From assembly GCA_964017065.1 (NCBI GenBank), contig OZ024786.1:14706940-14770939 (forward strand): a stretch of 64,000 bases of DNA, written 5' to 3'. Within the stretch, counting starts at the first letter, position 1. Each line of letters starts with the position of its first letter. This stretch comes from Haliclona indistincta. Taxonomy: Eukaryota > Porifera > Demospongiae > Haplosclerida > Chalinidae. The position numbers and the translations under genes are program-made. A model generated the notes under the pieces. The model ran no database searches and was not told the origin of the DNA. It was given only the letters and a program-made list of their open reading frames with translations. Shown here one piece after another: positions 22,465-33,255 of this stretch.

Positions 22465-22573
22465 ATAGTATCAGCGTACCATGTTTACCAGCCTATCAAA
22501 CACTTATAGTGAGTAATACCAAATGACTGGAATCATTGCATCTGAAACTGCAGAAGTGACTTATAAATTTTGA
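22465..22573 (+). pseudogene. TRIM C-terminal scrap
   Basis: Matches 28105-28210 and 46386-46495: the last strands of the C-terminal domain (ISVPC, PDYQT, MTGIIAS, EVTYK) ending in TAAATTTTGA. It shows the state before the palindrome-rich MITE inserted in the two other copies. Coding upstream of it is lost. Confidence 0.7.
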
Positions 22574-22681
22574 AAAGCGTATTTGGTGTTTTGTAGAATG
22601 TTATAGTAGTTTGTACAAATTTAATTTGACCGCAAAGATAAATCGCATCATGTGACGACTGACTCGATCAGCATAATTATA

Positions 22682-24727
22682 ATGGATGATCTGAAGTGTG
22701 GTATCTGTCTGGAGTTGTTCCAGGACCCGCGGAGTCTGGCCTGTCTACACACGTTCTGTCGAGAGTGTATACAGCGCTCACTGAACGAGGAGAACCACTC
22801 AGTGAAGTGTCCCGTGTGCCGCGCTAAACACGAGCTAAGCGATGGGGCGGGGCTCCTACCTGTGAACCAATATGCTCTACAAGAACTACCACTCAAGAGA
22901 CTACAGCAGCAACGAGAGGACAATGGTGGACCACACCAGCTAGTCGAGTGTAAGTCGTGTGGGGAACAGGCAGTAATGGTTGCTTGGTGCTATGATTGTG
23001 TTGCCATAATCTGCCAATCGTGTGTAGCATCGCACAAGAAATTAGCTATTTTTCGAGAACACTGCGTTGCAAAGATACCAGCAGAAGGAGAAACTGAGGT
23101 TGTTCCTAGAGCTTCTTCAGCAATAATGGCAATTCCTAAATGTCTGATACATACTGACCAATACTTGAAGCACTACTGTGTTCCGTGCTCTGAGCTAGTT
23201 TGCTCCGATTGCCTACTGACTGGTAGTCATGCTGGACATGAGCACAGCTTGGTTGATGAGGCACGTCGTAGCTTGGAGACTGAGGTCAAGGAATTAGGTA
23301 GTTTAGTAAAAGAAAAGAATGAAGAATTCAGCAATTACCTAGAGAAGGCTAGTAAGGCTGAAGGCAAGGCACTAGAGTATAGTGAGCGTATGAAGTGTGA
23401 AGTGAACAATGTGTTTGATGGTATCGTAGCATCAGTAGAGGCACAAAGAAATGAAGCTCTCCAGAGTGTGTCACAAGGAGTGAAGGAGATCTGGTCACAG
23501 AAGGAGATGATGGAGGTCAGTCTGGCTCAACTAGACAGCTTCACTAGATTTGTCGACCACACCCACAAGTGTACAACCGATGCAAGTTTTGTATCTATGG
23601 CAACCCAATGTATCAAGTTAATGAGTCAAATCAAAACTGTTAAAGGCGACGAAACACCTCTCAATCGAAATATGGTTGCTATTCTTCCATTGTGCAGAAA
23701 TGAGGAGGATTCTCCTTTGTATGTAGATCTTAAGGAACTGTTTATCTTGGGTAGACCATCACTCTTCTTCGTAAGTTCTCCCGGCGAATCAAGGATTGTG
23801 AACGGAAGAAAGGTATCTATGGTAGTGGCACTGACGGTCGGAGGGGAACTCATATCTTCGAAATACCTTCGTGAAAAATGCAGTCTGAATGTATTGATGT
23901 ACTGGTCTACCAAGCCTGTTAAAGATGAGCCTAGTAATGATGATGATGAGGAATCTGAAAATGATGACAAGGAATCTGAAAACGATGACGAGGAATCAGA
24001 AAATGATGACGAGGAATCTGAAGATGATGACAAGGAATCTGAAAACGATGACGAGGAATCTGAAGATGATGACAAGGAATCCGAAGATGATGACAAGGAA
24101 TCTGAAGATGATGACAAGGAATCTGAAAATGATGACAAGGAATCTGAAGATGATGACAAGGAATCCGAAGATGATGACAAGGAATCTGAAGATGATGACA
24201 AGGAATCTGAAAATGATGACAAGGAATCTGAAGATGATGACAAGGAATCTGAAAATGATCACAAGGATTCGGAAAATGATGAAGATATTGAAGCAACCAA
24301 AAATATCAAGTTAAAAAGTATCAATCTGCAGGCACTTGAATCATCTGAGGATGATGACGAAGTACATGTTCTTACCACGAAGAACGATTACAACTCAGAG
24401 TCCATCAATGAAGATGAATCTAAAGTAATTGTTCAAGCTTCATTAAATATTTTACCGTCAAGTTCTGAAGGTGGTATTGAGAGCTTTACTGAGGAAGATG
24501 CTGTTGAAATTGAATGCTCTACAAAGTTGGTAGATGATATGAATGGGCTGGGTTGGGTTATCGACGCAAATTTCCGTTGTTTGCTGAAGGATTATCAGTC
24601 ACTGGTAGTTAGATGCAAGTTGTCAGGAGCCATATCGTCTGAGACTGTACAAGTTCGATTGGAACTATTGAATAGTGCTGAAGATGATGATATGAGTTCG
24701 AACTCCAGTGACGACTCCATCTATTGA
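22682..24727 (+). CDS. TRIM-like protein with acidic heptapeptide array, intact ORF
   Basis: 681 residues from ATG 22682 (MDDLKCG), one exon, the longest TRIM here. RING C6-C46; B-box 1 with CYDC and CQSC; B-box 2 with CLIHTDQ, CVPC, CSDCLLTGSHAGH; coiled coil; C-terminal domain starting LFILGRPSL. The domain is interrupted at about residues 416-535 by roughly 16 repeats of a seven-residue unit (DDDKESE and variants), encoded by a 21-bp minisatellite. It resumes with SSSEGGIES and VVRCKLSGAIS and ends in another acidic tail. The array is strongly negative and probably disordered. A related gene now present only as an inverted scrap at 58190-58732 has about two repeats, so the array has expanded here. 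Confidence 0.85.
   Translation: MDDLKCGICLELFQDPRSLACLHTFCRECIQRSLNEENHSVKCPVCRAKHELSDGAGLLPVNQYALQELPLKRLQQQREDNGGPHQLVECKSCGEQAVMVAWCYDCVAIICQSCVASHKKLAIFREHCVAKIPAEGETEVVPRASSAIMAIPKCLIHTDQYLKHYCVPCSELVCSDCLLTGSHAGHEHSLVDEARRSLETEVKELGSLVKEKNEEFSNYLEKASKAEGKALEYSERMKCEVNNVFDGIVASVEAQRNEALQSVSQGVKEIWSQKEMMEVSLAQLDSFTRFVDHTHKCTTDASFVSMATQCIKLMSQIKTVKGDETPLNRNMVAILPLCRNEEDSPLYVDLKELFILGRPSLFFVSSPGESRIVNGRKVSMVVALTVGGELISSKYLREKCSLNVLMYWSTKPVKDEPSNDDDEESENDDKESENDDEESENDDEESEDDDKESENDDEESEDDDKESEDDDKESEDDDKESENDDKESEDDDKESEDDDKESEDDDKESENDDKESEDDDKESENDHKDSENDEDIEATKNIKLKSINLQALESSEDDDEVHVLTTKNDYNSESINEDESKVIVQASLNILPSSSEGGIESFTEEDAVEIECSTKLVDDMNGLGWVIDANFRCLLKDYQSLVVRCKLSGAISSETVQVRLELLNSAEDDDMSSNSSDDSIY
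23935..24270 (+). repeat. 21-bp coding minisatellite
   Basis: About 16 head-to-tail copies of GAATCTGAAGATGATGACAAG with variants (AAC/AAT for GAT, GAG for AAG). All lengths are multiples of three, so the frame is kept. Variant units are interspersed, which suggests block duplications within the array. Confidence 0.9.
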
Positions 24728-25769
24728 TTGTGATATGATTTAATTTTTTTGTTTGATCTATTTTTGGTGAAATTTAATTTTTGTCAACATAATTATTATT
24801 ATTATCGGCCAAGACAATTATGTTCAGTATGATTATTGCTAGCAAGCTGTTATGTATAGTGTGCATAATATTTTATTATAACTTCACTCTGATAATAAAG
24901 AAAACATACAATTCATTCATGATTCAAAACCTTTATAGAATACCGTGATCATGTTACGTTAGTGTAGTTGACACTATAGCTTAGAAACGTTATTTAGTTC
25001 CAAAGGTTTTGACAGCTTTTCAGTGATCTTCAGCAGTGAATGCAAAACAACAGAAGTATACAAACACTTAGGAATAATACCAGAAGACCGAAAAGAGGTC
25101 ATATACATTTTGAAAACCACGCTATAATAGGGTCAACTATTAACATATTATGATTCTAAACTAAACTGACTTTATCGCATCTGCAGCCAAAAGCTAGCCT
25201 GCTACGTATACTCAAGCACGGATAACTTGAATTCAATTGATATTGTATTCAATTTTACGCAGTTTTAACCATGCATGCATATGCATATCAAGCTAGTAAT
25301 AAAAATAATCAATCATTACAACTGCATGACGTAAAACCCGCTTGCTACAAGTATGCGTGAAACGATATTAGCAAATTTTATGAGTATCACAGCTACACCA
25401 ATGCAGTTTGATCCTCACTAGTAAGAAGTGAACACGTTTTGTCTTTTTATGCAATATTTAACTATCAAAATAAACTTAGCTGTTACAGTATGATTCAAAA
25501 CATGGTCAACTTCATTAAACAGCAGGCTCAATCATTATTATAGTTATGCACTTGTATCATCAGCTAGTATAGATTTGTCCATTCGTGTTCGACTAGTGCA
25601 TGAGGTTTGAATTAATTCTACTGAAATAGCACAAACTAAAATACCCACTAATATGGAGTCCATAGTTACCTAGATGTGACATCTCTAGTGACATGCACAG
25701 TTGCATAATAATATTATAGCCTGCTGCAGTTTATATCCCTACTGTAGGTGCTATGTCACTAATGTCACT
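24728..25769. other. Spacer, no gene seen
   Basis: AT-rich. 24950-25700 has local similarity to 29230-30420 and 47550-48450 (for example GTGAAACGATA, CACCAATGCAGTTTGATCCTCA), so it is an older copy of the region upstream of the secreted gene, but no exon is recognised. Confidence 0.45.
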
Positions 25770-26235
25770 ATGGTGGAGCTGGTGTTTGTAAAGAGGATAG
25801 AGGAGCATCTGAGGTGTGCTATCTGTCTGGAGTTGTTCCTAGGACCCGCAAAACTTTCCCTGTCAACACACATTCTGTCAAGAGTGAATACAGCGCTCTC
25901 TGAAAGGCTCACTGCATTAAGAGTCCCGTGTGCGAGGGGGCAGGGCTACTGTCTGTGAACAAATATGCTCTGCAAGGAAACTCAAGAGACTACAGCAGCA
26001 ACGAGAGGACAATGGTAGACCACACCATGCAGCTAGTTGAGTGTAATTAAGTCATGTGGGGAGCAGGCCGGACCAGTGGTTGCATAGTGTGAGTATATAC
26101 TGTTCACATCATACCATGCATGATCTGTCAACAATATGCTTCGATCAAACAGCTCAAGAAAATGGCTAGTTTGTGAAAGCAACATGTTGAGCGCAAAGAA
26201 GAAAGATTATTGTCTTTAATGTTGCCATTATCCTT
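25770..26235 (+). pseudogene. TRIM-like RING/B-box relic
   Basis: ATG at 25770 reads MVELVFVKRIEEHLRCAICLELF, the best preserved form of the alternative N-terminus shared with 928, 32772 and 50796. An extra T in TTCCTAGGACC then breaks the frame. B-box 1 traces follow (GGGGAGCAGGCCGGACCAG). Confidence 0.7.
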
Positions 26236-27095
26236 TGAATTTACTGGTGTCTAATGCGGCATGAGCTTGCCTAGCCAAAAACAATTATAATTGCTTCAAA
26301 TTCATTACTGATTTTGGGGTGTATACACGCCCGCACAAACTGACAATGTAAAGGTGGTCTCATCCCAGACCACTGGAAATTTTTGGTCCTAATGTGGGAA
26401 TAGCCAATCAGATTAAATCAATTTTGATGCGGATTTTAACATTTTAACAACACACACTGAAGTATACGTACACGCGATAAGTTAGTGGCTGCTCAAGATA
26501 ACAAACTGATGAATGGATCGAAGGATAATGCTGCTATGGATCGAGGGAACATAGTCTATGATCTACTGAACTCATGGTAACACACACGATTAGTGCTCTT
26601 CAACTTGAACAGACTTTTGCATTGAGACTACAATCTATCCTATGTACTCATCCAGTCTGGATACAGAAGAAATTTAAACACATGTATTCGCTAAGCATGT
26701 TGGGATTTCATGCATGCATCGATTAGTGCCCAGTATAAAGACTATTTTTGGTCATATTTTATTGATCACTTCAACCCATCTGTCTTGTGTTCTCTTCACA
26801 TCTCCTGTCTTTGTTCTAACTGTATTTCCTCCTTTTCTAATTCACCTACCTAACTTTACTCTAGCTGTTTAAAATTTTTTAAAAGGCAGTCTCACTACAA
26901 TGTCTGGCTGGCATTCAGCGCCAACTTCAGTTCCTGTTACTTATGTTTTTTTTTGTTTGTCACCACTATCTGCAATTCTTTGTATGTGCTGTAGAGCCAG
27001 AAATAATAATATTAATAATTTCCAACTGAATGCAAATGATTTGTATTAGTTCAATAGTGCAGATCATCAACGAATATGCTATTGACCATACAGTT

Positions 27096-28266
27096 CCTTT
27101 GATGAGTTCCTTTGATGAGTCCTTCGCATGTGCGACTGAATGAGATGTTCGTCTTAGGTCGGCTGTCTCTTAATTTCTCACCTGTTCTATGCTCTGCTAT
27201 TGAATGCCCCCGCTCTGGTATTGAAGATATCGTTCTGATAGTGTCGTTTATGGTTGACGGGCAATCAGTGTCTTCACAAATGTTGCAAGAAAGGTGCAAA
27301 TTTTCTTGTTTCAGCTTATATTGAGCCGTACATAAATGTGCGGTATGAGCCTGTTGTTAATGAAGAAAATAACTCAAATGTTGCTGCTCATCTCGAAATG
27401 AAAAGACCATATGCAGGTGCTGCTCAACTGCTTTATCAACGCTCTCAACAGCCCTTGATGAGACAATCATCAGCTCAACGTCCTAGGCAAGACTTTCATA
27501 GAGCTCCTCAGCTCATCAGGTCGGGTAGACAAACTGACGCTCAACTGCTTAGTTGGTTAGGAAAGCGGATAAGACGTACTGCAACTCTATCTCCAGCTGC
27601 TCAACCTCCTAGACAAGTCTTTCCATTAGCTACTCAAGCCGCCAATCATTCTCCCACTCTTACATATGCAGCCGCTGGACCCTCATCACGAGCTGTTGGA
27701 AGACGACCATTAAAACGTGCTCATGCTCGAACGCTGAAATTGCAACAATTCTCAAAGTTTCAAAGAGATGAGTTTGTTAGAGCTGCAGAGTATTGCCAAG
27801 CAGCACAAATCCAGCATCAGCCTGCTAAACCCAAATGTCAGCCTCTTCAACCCAAATGTCATGCAGTCTTTGCAAACAGCAGATCCAGGAGTACTTGCTG
27901 TAAGACAGGCGTCTGAACCTGTTCCATTGCAACGAGAGTCTTCTGACGACAGCTCCGAAGAACCTGATGGGAACGTTGCATTGAAGCTGGTGTCTTGTGA
28001 TGGAGGCATTGTACAAGAGGAGATAGCCAAGGAGGAAAATGCAGTGGGATACTTTACTGAGTTGGTCGAGGAGTCAGATGAGCTATCGTGGATAATAACT
28101 ATCAGCGTACCATGTCTACCAGACTATCAAACACTTGTAGTGAGATACAAAATGACTGGAATCATTGCATCTGAAGCTGCAGAAGTGACTTATAAAATTA
28201 TTTTGAAAAGCGTGTTTAACATGTTATTCTTTATTTTGTCCAATAATTATTTTTTGCAGGTTTGAT
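27096..28266 (+). pseudogene. TRIM C-terminal domain with Gln/Arg/Pro-rich insert, frameshifted
   Basis: RING to coiled coil are missing. The sequence starts at the LFxLGRxSLxFSP strand and ends at EVTYK. The three readable segments lie in three frames (27112-27324, 27254-27916, 27768-28265). At the place where the gene at 22682 has acidic repeats, this copy has a long basic, Gln/Ala/Arg/Pro-rich segment (27400-27870). The natural stop after EVTYK is lost through the MITE insertion, adding a hydrophobic tail (FNMLFFILSNNYFLQV). A duplicate lies at 44575-46550. Confidence 0.7.
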
Positions 28267-28747
28267 AACTTTTTATTAATTATCTTTAGCATTTGCCTAA
28301 GAAAACATACAAATTTTGTTCAAATTTGACAATGGATGCCTAAATTTAGGCACCTTTGATATAAAACGATCTAATTTTAGATCAAAACTGAAACATGAGC
28401 TGCCTAAATTTAGGCATGCTAGATTTCTAGAGTCCACTATAAAGCCTAAATTTAGGCAGTGATGTCTAAATTTATGCATGTGTACCTAAACTTAGGCAAG
28501 TGCGCCTAAATTTAGGCATGCATGCCTAAATTTAGGTATGCTGTCCTATATTGCTAAAAATATGTGATAAATTACACCAATTTAGGCAAAAATGCCTAAA
28601 TTTAGGCATCGTATGCCTAAATTTAGGCACGCATTATGAAAGTTAGGTTGTTTTTACCAATTTTCTTAGGTATGCGCTAAAGATTTTCTATCAAAATTAA
28701 TGGTCTAAAACCTGCAAAAAATAATTGGACGAAATAAAAATAACGTG
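28219..28747. mobile_element. MITE rich in the palindrome GCCTAAATTTAGGC
   Basis: Inverted ends include GTCCAATAATTATTTTTTGC (from 28238) and the complementary AAAATAATTGGAC near 28710-28725, extending outward to AACATGTTATT/AACGTGTT. The interior holds about nine perfect or near copies of GCCTAAATTTAGGC between 28335 and 28632. The second copy is at about 46508-47032. The empty relative at 22575-22610 runs straight through. Outer borders are approximate. Confidence 0.65.
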
Positions 28748-28854
28748 TTGTTTGTATAATGCTACGAGTTTGTACAAATTTAATCTGACCGCAAAAATAA
28801 ATTGCGGCCAGATTAAAGTCAAAAATAATAGATCATCCGACTGACTCAGCATAG

Positions 28855-28977
28855 ATGGATGATCTGAAGTGTGGTATCTGTCTGGAGTTGTTCCAGGACC
28901 CGCGGTGTCTACCCTGTCTACACACATTCTGTCGAGAGTGTATACAGCGCTCACTGAACGACTTCAATGATTTATAA
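28855..28977 (+). pseudogene. Truncated RING ORF, 40 codons
   Basis: [13 protein letters not shown] with CLHTFC and REC is kept, then NDF NDL and TAA. The last ligand pair (CPVC) is missing, so the RING is incomplete. The junction fuses RING codons to the 3' end and 3' flank of an acidic-type TRIM gene (compare the inverted copy near 58140-58170). The duplicate at 47140-47262 keeps the same ORF length. Confidence 0.6.
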
Positions 28978-29358
28978 ATTTTTGTTGGGGGTTGGTTGGT
29001 TTTTTTTGTCAACACATATATTATTAATTGGATTATTGATAGCAGGCTGTTATATGTTAGTGCGCTTATATGTTTACAGCTGCTCTCTGGTATAGAAATA
29101 GTACACAGTTCATTCCTGCCTTGCGAGCACTTCAACTTAAGGACAAACACTTAGAAATAACACCACATTGGAGAAAACCGAGCTGTTGCAAACGTTTGGA
29201 AAAACAAAAAAGTTTGAGCTAGTGTCCAACTACTAAGTAAACGTTTTATGATTCCAAACTGACCTTGTTCGTATGCATGCATTTGCAGCCTATAGCTAGA
29301 GTCAACTTAGGCTACTCGAGCATGGATAAATGTTAAAATTCAATCGAGTGTATATTCA
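28978..29358. other. Spacer, no gene seen
   Basis: Near identical to 47263-47642 of the duplicate block. It begins with what looks like TRIM 3' flank (TTTTTGTTGGGGG). Nothing else is supported. Confidence 0.45.
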
Positions 29359-29601
29359 CACAGCCAAAAAGTAGTCCATGTCCAAGAGTTTCCTATGTGT
29401 ACAAGATTTCTGTCCTTGTACAGCATTTGTAAACTTCTTGGAAACTTCTTGTTACTCTTGGAAACCCCCAGGAAATGGACTAAATTTCACAAGTTTAGAA
29501 ACTGTTTTGCACACTAAACGTTTTCTTGGAAACTGCATGCCTTGTACATTGGACTTTTCCAAACAGTGTCCAACTTGGAAACTTAGTCCTTTTTGGCTGT
29601 G
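29359..29601. mobile_element. 243-bp CACTA-like MITE
   Basis: Ends CACAGCCAAAAAG and CTTTTTGGCTGTG are perfect inverse complements, with a 3-bp duplication TCA (29356-29358 and 29602-29604). The duplicate block has the empty site at about 47636-47645 (TATATTCAGTTTTAACC). CAC termini and a 3-bp duplication fit the CACTA/EnSpm superfamily. The interior is rich in TTGGAAAC motifs. Confidence 0.8.
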
Positions 29602-29604
29602 TCA

Positions 29605-30850
29605 GTTTTAACCATGCATGAATGCATATCTAGCTAGTATAGCTTGTAGTCAATGTTACAGTCAACCTATAAAAACCGTGATGTTGAGGCTGAGCTATCA
29701 TGCTGAAAGCTTCCAATACAATACACAAAGGCAAAGTTAAAATGCCAATTCTTGTGAGCGTATAATTATCATCACTAGCTTAACAATACTTTCATGTTGT
29801 TGAGAACAATACATGAATAGATCAATACCTGACAGTAATGCATGATTGACGTGATAATGAGTTGTAGCTACCTGTACATTAGCATGCAACGCTTACTTAT
29901 TATTATTTCTGACTTTACAGCACATACAGAGAATTGAAGATATTGGTGGCAAAAGGATACATAAATAACAGAAACTGAAGATAGTGCTGAAGGACAGCCA
30001 CACAAAGTGAGACTGCCTTGAAATTAATGTTAAACTGCTAAAGTAAAGTTAGGTGAATTAGAAAATGAAGAAATACAAGGACAGGACTTGCTACAAGCCG
30101 CATGCGTGAAACGATACTAGCAAATTGAGTATGACATAATATCGGTCATAGCTACACCAATGCAGTTTGATCCTCATGCACTAGTAAAAAGTGAACAGGT
30201 TTTGTCTCGGTATGCAATACTTTAGCAATCCAAGAAATCTTAGCTATCTAGCTGTCATTATGATTCAATATAGACATGATCAACTTAGTTCAACAGCAGA
30301 CTCAATCATTAATGCCCTTGTAACATCAGCTAGTATAGACCCCGCCGGGAATTTGTCCATTCGGTTTGACTAGTGAAGTTCGAATTCTACTGAAATAGCA
30401 CAAACTAAAATACCCACAATCATGCATAGCCCCATACCTAGATTTTGACATCTCTCTCGGTAGTCACATGCACACTTGCACAATATAATTGAGCTGCAAT
30501 TTAGGTGGTGAGCAGTACTGCTTTGTCTTAGTTGTCCATATGGTGTGTATGTAAGTTTTTGCTGGGAGACAGGCTGCACTGATGACTGTAAGTGTTCTTT
30601 AGTACTTGGCATGGAGAACAATGCTATTACAAGGTGTGCAATACATGTGAAAGACGACCACATGAATAACCGGTAAGGTGTTAGATTAGGTAAGTATAGT
30701 CTGACTTGCAGTGAGCTAGCTACAACTGTTCCGTTAAGTTCAGGAGATATTAAAACTATTACATATTCATGCACTTTGTTCACGTTTCCTTGTGACTATT
30801 GTATAGTAGTTATGCTGAGCTCACGTGAGATATCTGTCTTTGTCGTCGTA
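29605..30850. other. Upstream region of the secreted gene, no gene seen
   Basis: Duplicated at 47643-48872 with small indels. It is 5' flank of the secreted-protein gene. Palindromic short motifs occur, but no ORF with family resemblance. Confidence 0.4.
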
Positions 30851-30854
30851 CGTG

Positions 30855-30862
30855 TATAAAAG
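30855..30862 (+). promoter_or_regulatory. TATA box of secreted gene
   Basis: TATAAAAG lies 84 bases before the ATG at 30939, so transcription probably starts near 30885. The same box is at 48877-48884, and a weaker TTTAAAAG precedes the decayed copy at 62699. TRIM genes here show no such box. Confidence 0.65.
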
Positions 30863-30938
30863 GCCCAGTGTCTCAGGTACACTTCACAAGAAGAGCCAAT
30901 AAAGACCGAAAAGACCATACCGAAAAGCAACTTCCAAG

Positions 30939-32469
30939 ATGACTTCTTTCAAAGGAATTGTGCTGTTTGCAGCTGTTTTTATTGCTGCCTGCACAGGTAA
31001 AACTGCCGCATGCGATGTAGCAATGCATGCACATTTGCAGTCACAATAATTATTATAGTAATCTTCTTCATGTTCAAGGAATTGAAGCAGGCTGCAAGGA
31101 TTACGATGGTGGATCCACACGTCTGTGTGTGAACATAGAATCAACACGTTCTGGTACTATTGGTCATGGATGGTCATGTTCTGGTACGTAGGCATGCCAT
31201 GTATTTCCATGTGCAGCATGTTGTATTACCATGCATTCTGCACTGTGCATTATTCCTGCTTGTAATTTCTTCAGAAAATACTGAACGCATCATTGTAAGA
31301 GTAGGTGGCGCAGATGTTTATGATCATTGTGAAAATGGACCACCTGCAGGTTAGTGCATATAGGCTACAGTGTTCCACATGAAGAGAGGGAATAATTGTG
31401 TGTTTGACAGTTTGCTTGATTTCTTTAGAATCATTTGTCCAAGAGTTATGATGCATGTATCATTTTGATCCACTGAATCCTATGCTTTATGTAGCTTCTT
31501 GTCAGATAACACTCACGTGACAGAAATTTGAAAGACAGGCAGCCATTTGGAAAAACACGTTAGGGAACAAATCTCAGGGGCTATACTGGTAGTTAGGCTC
31601 TGTTACCGCTGCATTGAAGCTTTAACCTCGGATGCTTATCTATTGGCAACGAGATTAGTCCCAATCAGTGCTACATCGGCGGCAGAGAGCAACAGTTGGT
31701 TCACGACGAGCCTATCGTTAGGAAGAGGAATTTCAGTTCTACTGGTAGTTAAGCTATAAATCTTTATAACTGCAATGCTAAAACGTTAATCATGAAAGTA
31801 GATCTCACCTATAGCGTCTCTAGAAGCATATACAGCGACAAGCGCGACTTCACTCTGCAAGAGAGCAGGTTTTGGTGGCCATTTTGTTTGGTACAATGTA
31901 TTTTTTGCTATTGACGTGACATCATACATTCCTAACATTATTCCCTCTCTTCGTGTGGAACACTGTAAATGATTTCGGCATTGCAACTTAAAAATTGATA
32001 CACTGATCTCAGTTCACGTGCTGACGTACGTATACTTTTATTCAAAATTTGAAGTGTATGCATACATTCAGCAGTGCTGCATGCATGCATCGTCTTGTTA
32101 CATCATGCAGTATTGCTAACCAGCAGGCTCTACATAGCCAATCATAACTGATTATTATAATTATCATTCTACAGAATTTGTTGCGGATGATCCTACAGAG
32201 GTCGTAAGTAAGTTTCACTAACAGTTTAAACTCCATGCATGATGCACTGATGCAATATTATGTAGCTGAAAGCTGTAGCCTATCTAGCGGTAAACGACTT
32301 TGCATCTATGTGAAATCAGATGGGCAGGAACAGTGGTACTGTAGTGATGACAGTGAGTTACTGCATACAGTAAAGTACAAAATTTTACTAATAATATTAT
32401 GTTGCTCAAGGTGATGTCAATTTAATGGATGTGCAACTAGGAGGTGTCAACAAGTACATTTGCCGCTAA
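30939..32469 (+). CDS. Small secreted protein with two four-cysteine repeats, six exons
   Basis: Exons 30939-30996, 31079-31183, 31275-31349, 32175-32207, 32266-32352, 32411-32469 join to 417 nt (138 residues). Every intron is GT-AG and phase 1, which supports the model. Residues 1 to about 18 are a signal peptide (hydrophobic GIVLFAAVFIAA). The mature part has two similar units: Cys25, RLC36, WSC53, VRVGG62-66, Cys73; and Cys94, RLC103, WYC116, VQLGG127-131, Cys137. Each unit is split over two exons (2+3 and 5+6), and short exon 4 encodes the acidic linker. Eight mature cysteines suggest two disulfide-bonded folds. I recognise no known domain. The protein is likely secreted; role unknown. 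It has a TATA promoter and lies between TRIM copies. Confidence 0.75.
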
Positions 32470-32771
32470 TAGTCAGCATGAGACTCTGGCTACAGGACTG
32501 CTTCAATATGGCTTAAATAATAGTATACATGCATGCATGATTCCACATTGATTATTTTCTCTGAATCATTAATTACCTTTTCATATCTAAGCGGCACGTT
32601 CTATATGTATTGGATATCCCGTTATGATCTCATGCACATTTCTTTCAGGTACCACTCCCTCTACTACAATACCTGTAGTTACCTCATATAGCTAACAGAA
32701 CAATGAACATGCTCGACTCGCTAGTGCATGAAATATATTATGTTATAGACTTTGCGACACATAATGTCACT

Positions 32772-33255
32772 ATGGTGGAGTTGGTGTTTATAAGGAGGAT
32801 ATAGAGGAGCATCTGAAGTGTGCTATCTGTCTGGAGTTGTTCCAGGACCCGCGAAACTCACCTTGTCAACACATGTTCTGTCAAGAGTGAGTACAGCACT
32901 CTCTGATAGAGGAGAACCACTCATGCAGTAAGTGTTCCATGTGTGAGGGGGGCGGGGCTACTGCCTGTGAACAAAATTAATGTGCTCTGCAAGGAAACTC
33001 AAGAGACTACAGCAGTGATGAGAGGACAATGGTGGACCACATCAGCTAGTCGAGTGTATAAGTCGTGTGGAGAGCAGGCCGGACCATTGTTTGCATGGTG
33101 TGAGTACTGTTCACATGCATCATACCATGCATGATCTGTCAACAATATGCTTCGATCAAACAGCTCAAGAAAATGACTAGTTTGTGAAAGCAACATGTTG
33201 AGCGCAAAAAAGAAAGAATAATTATTGTCTTTAAGTCGCCATTATCCTTTGAATT
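32772..33255 (+). pseudogene. TRIM-like RING/B-box relic
   Basis: Same relic as at 928 with identical early stop (ATG ... ATATAG). RING and B-box 1 pieces are visible out of frame. It lies between the secreted gene and the TRIM at 34246. Confidence 0.75.

Noticed and set aside
23626..24296. Long minus-strand and alternative-frame ORFs across the acidic repeat
   Set aside because: They are by-products of the 21-bp minisatellite, which lacks stops in several frames; the plus-strand TRIM frame explains the region.
28310..28640. CRISPR-like array (repeated GCCTAAATTTAGGC)
   Set aside because: Spacing is irregular, repeats are 14-bp palindromes, and the context is a eukaryotic MITE with inverted ends.
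30370..30783. Minus-strand ORF of 137 codons, identical at 48392-48805
   Set aside because: It lies in the duplicated 5' flank of the secreted gene, has no recognisable motif, and its conservation is explained by the block duplication.
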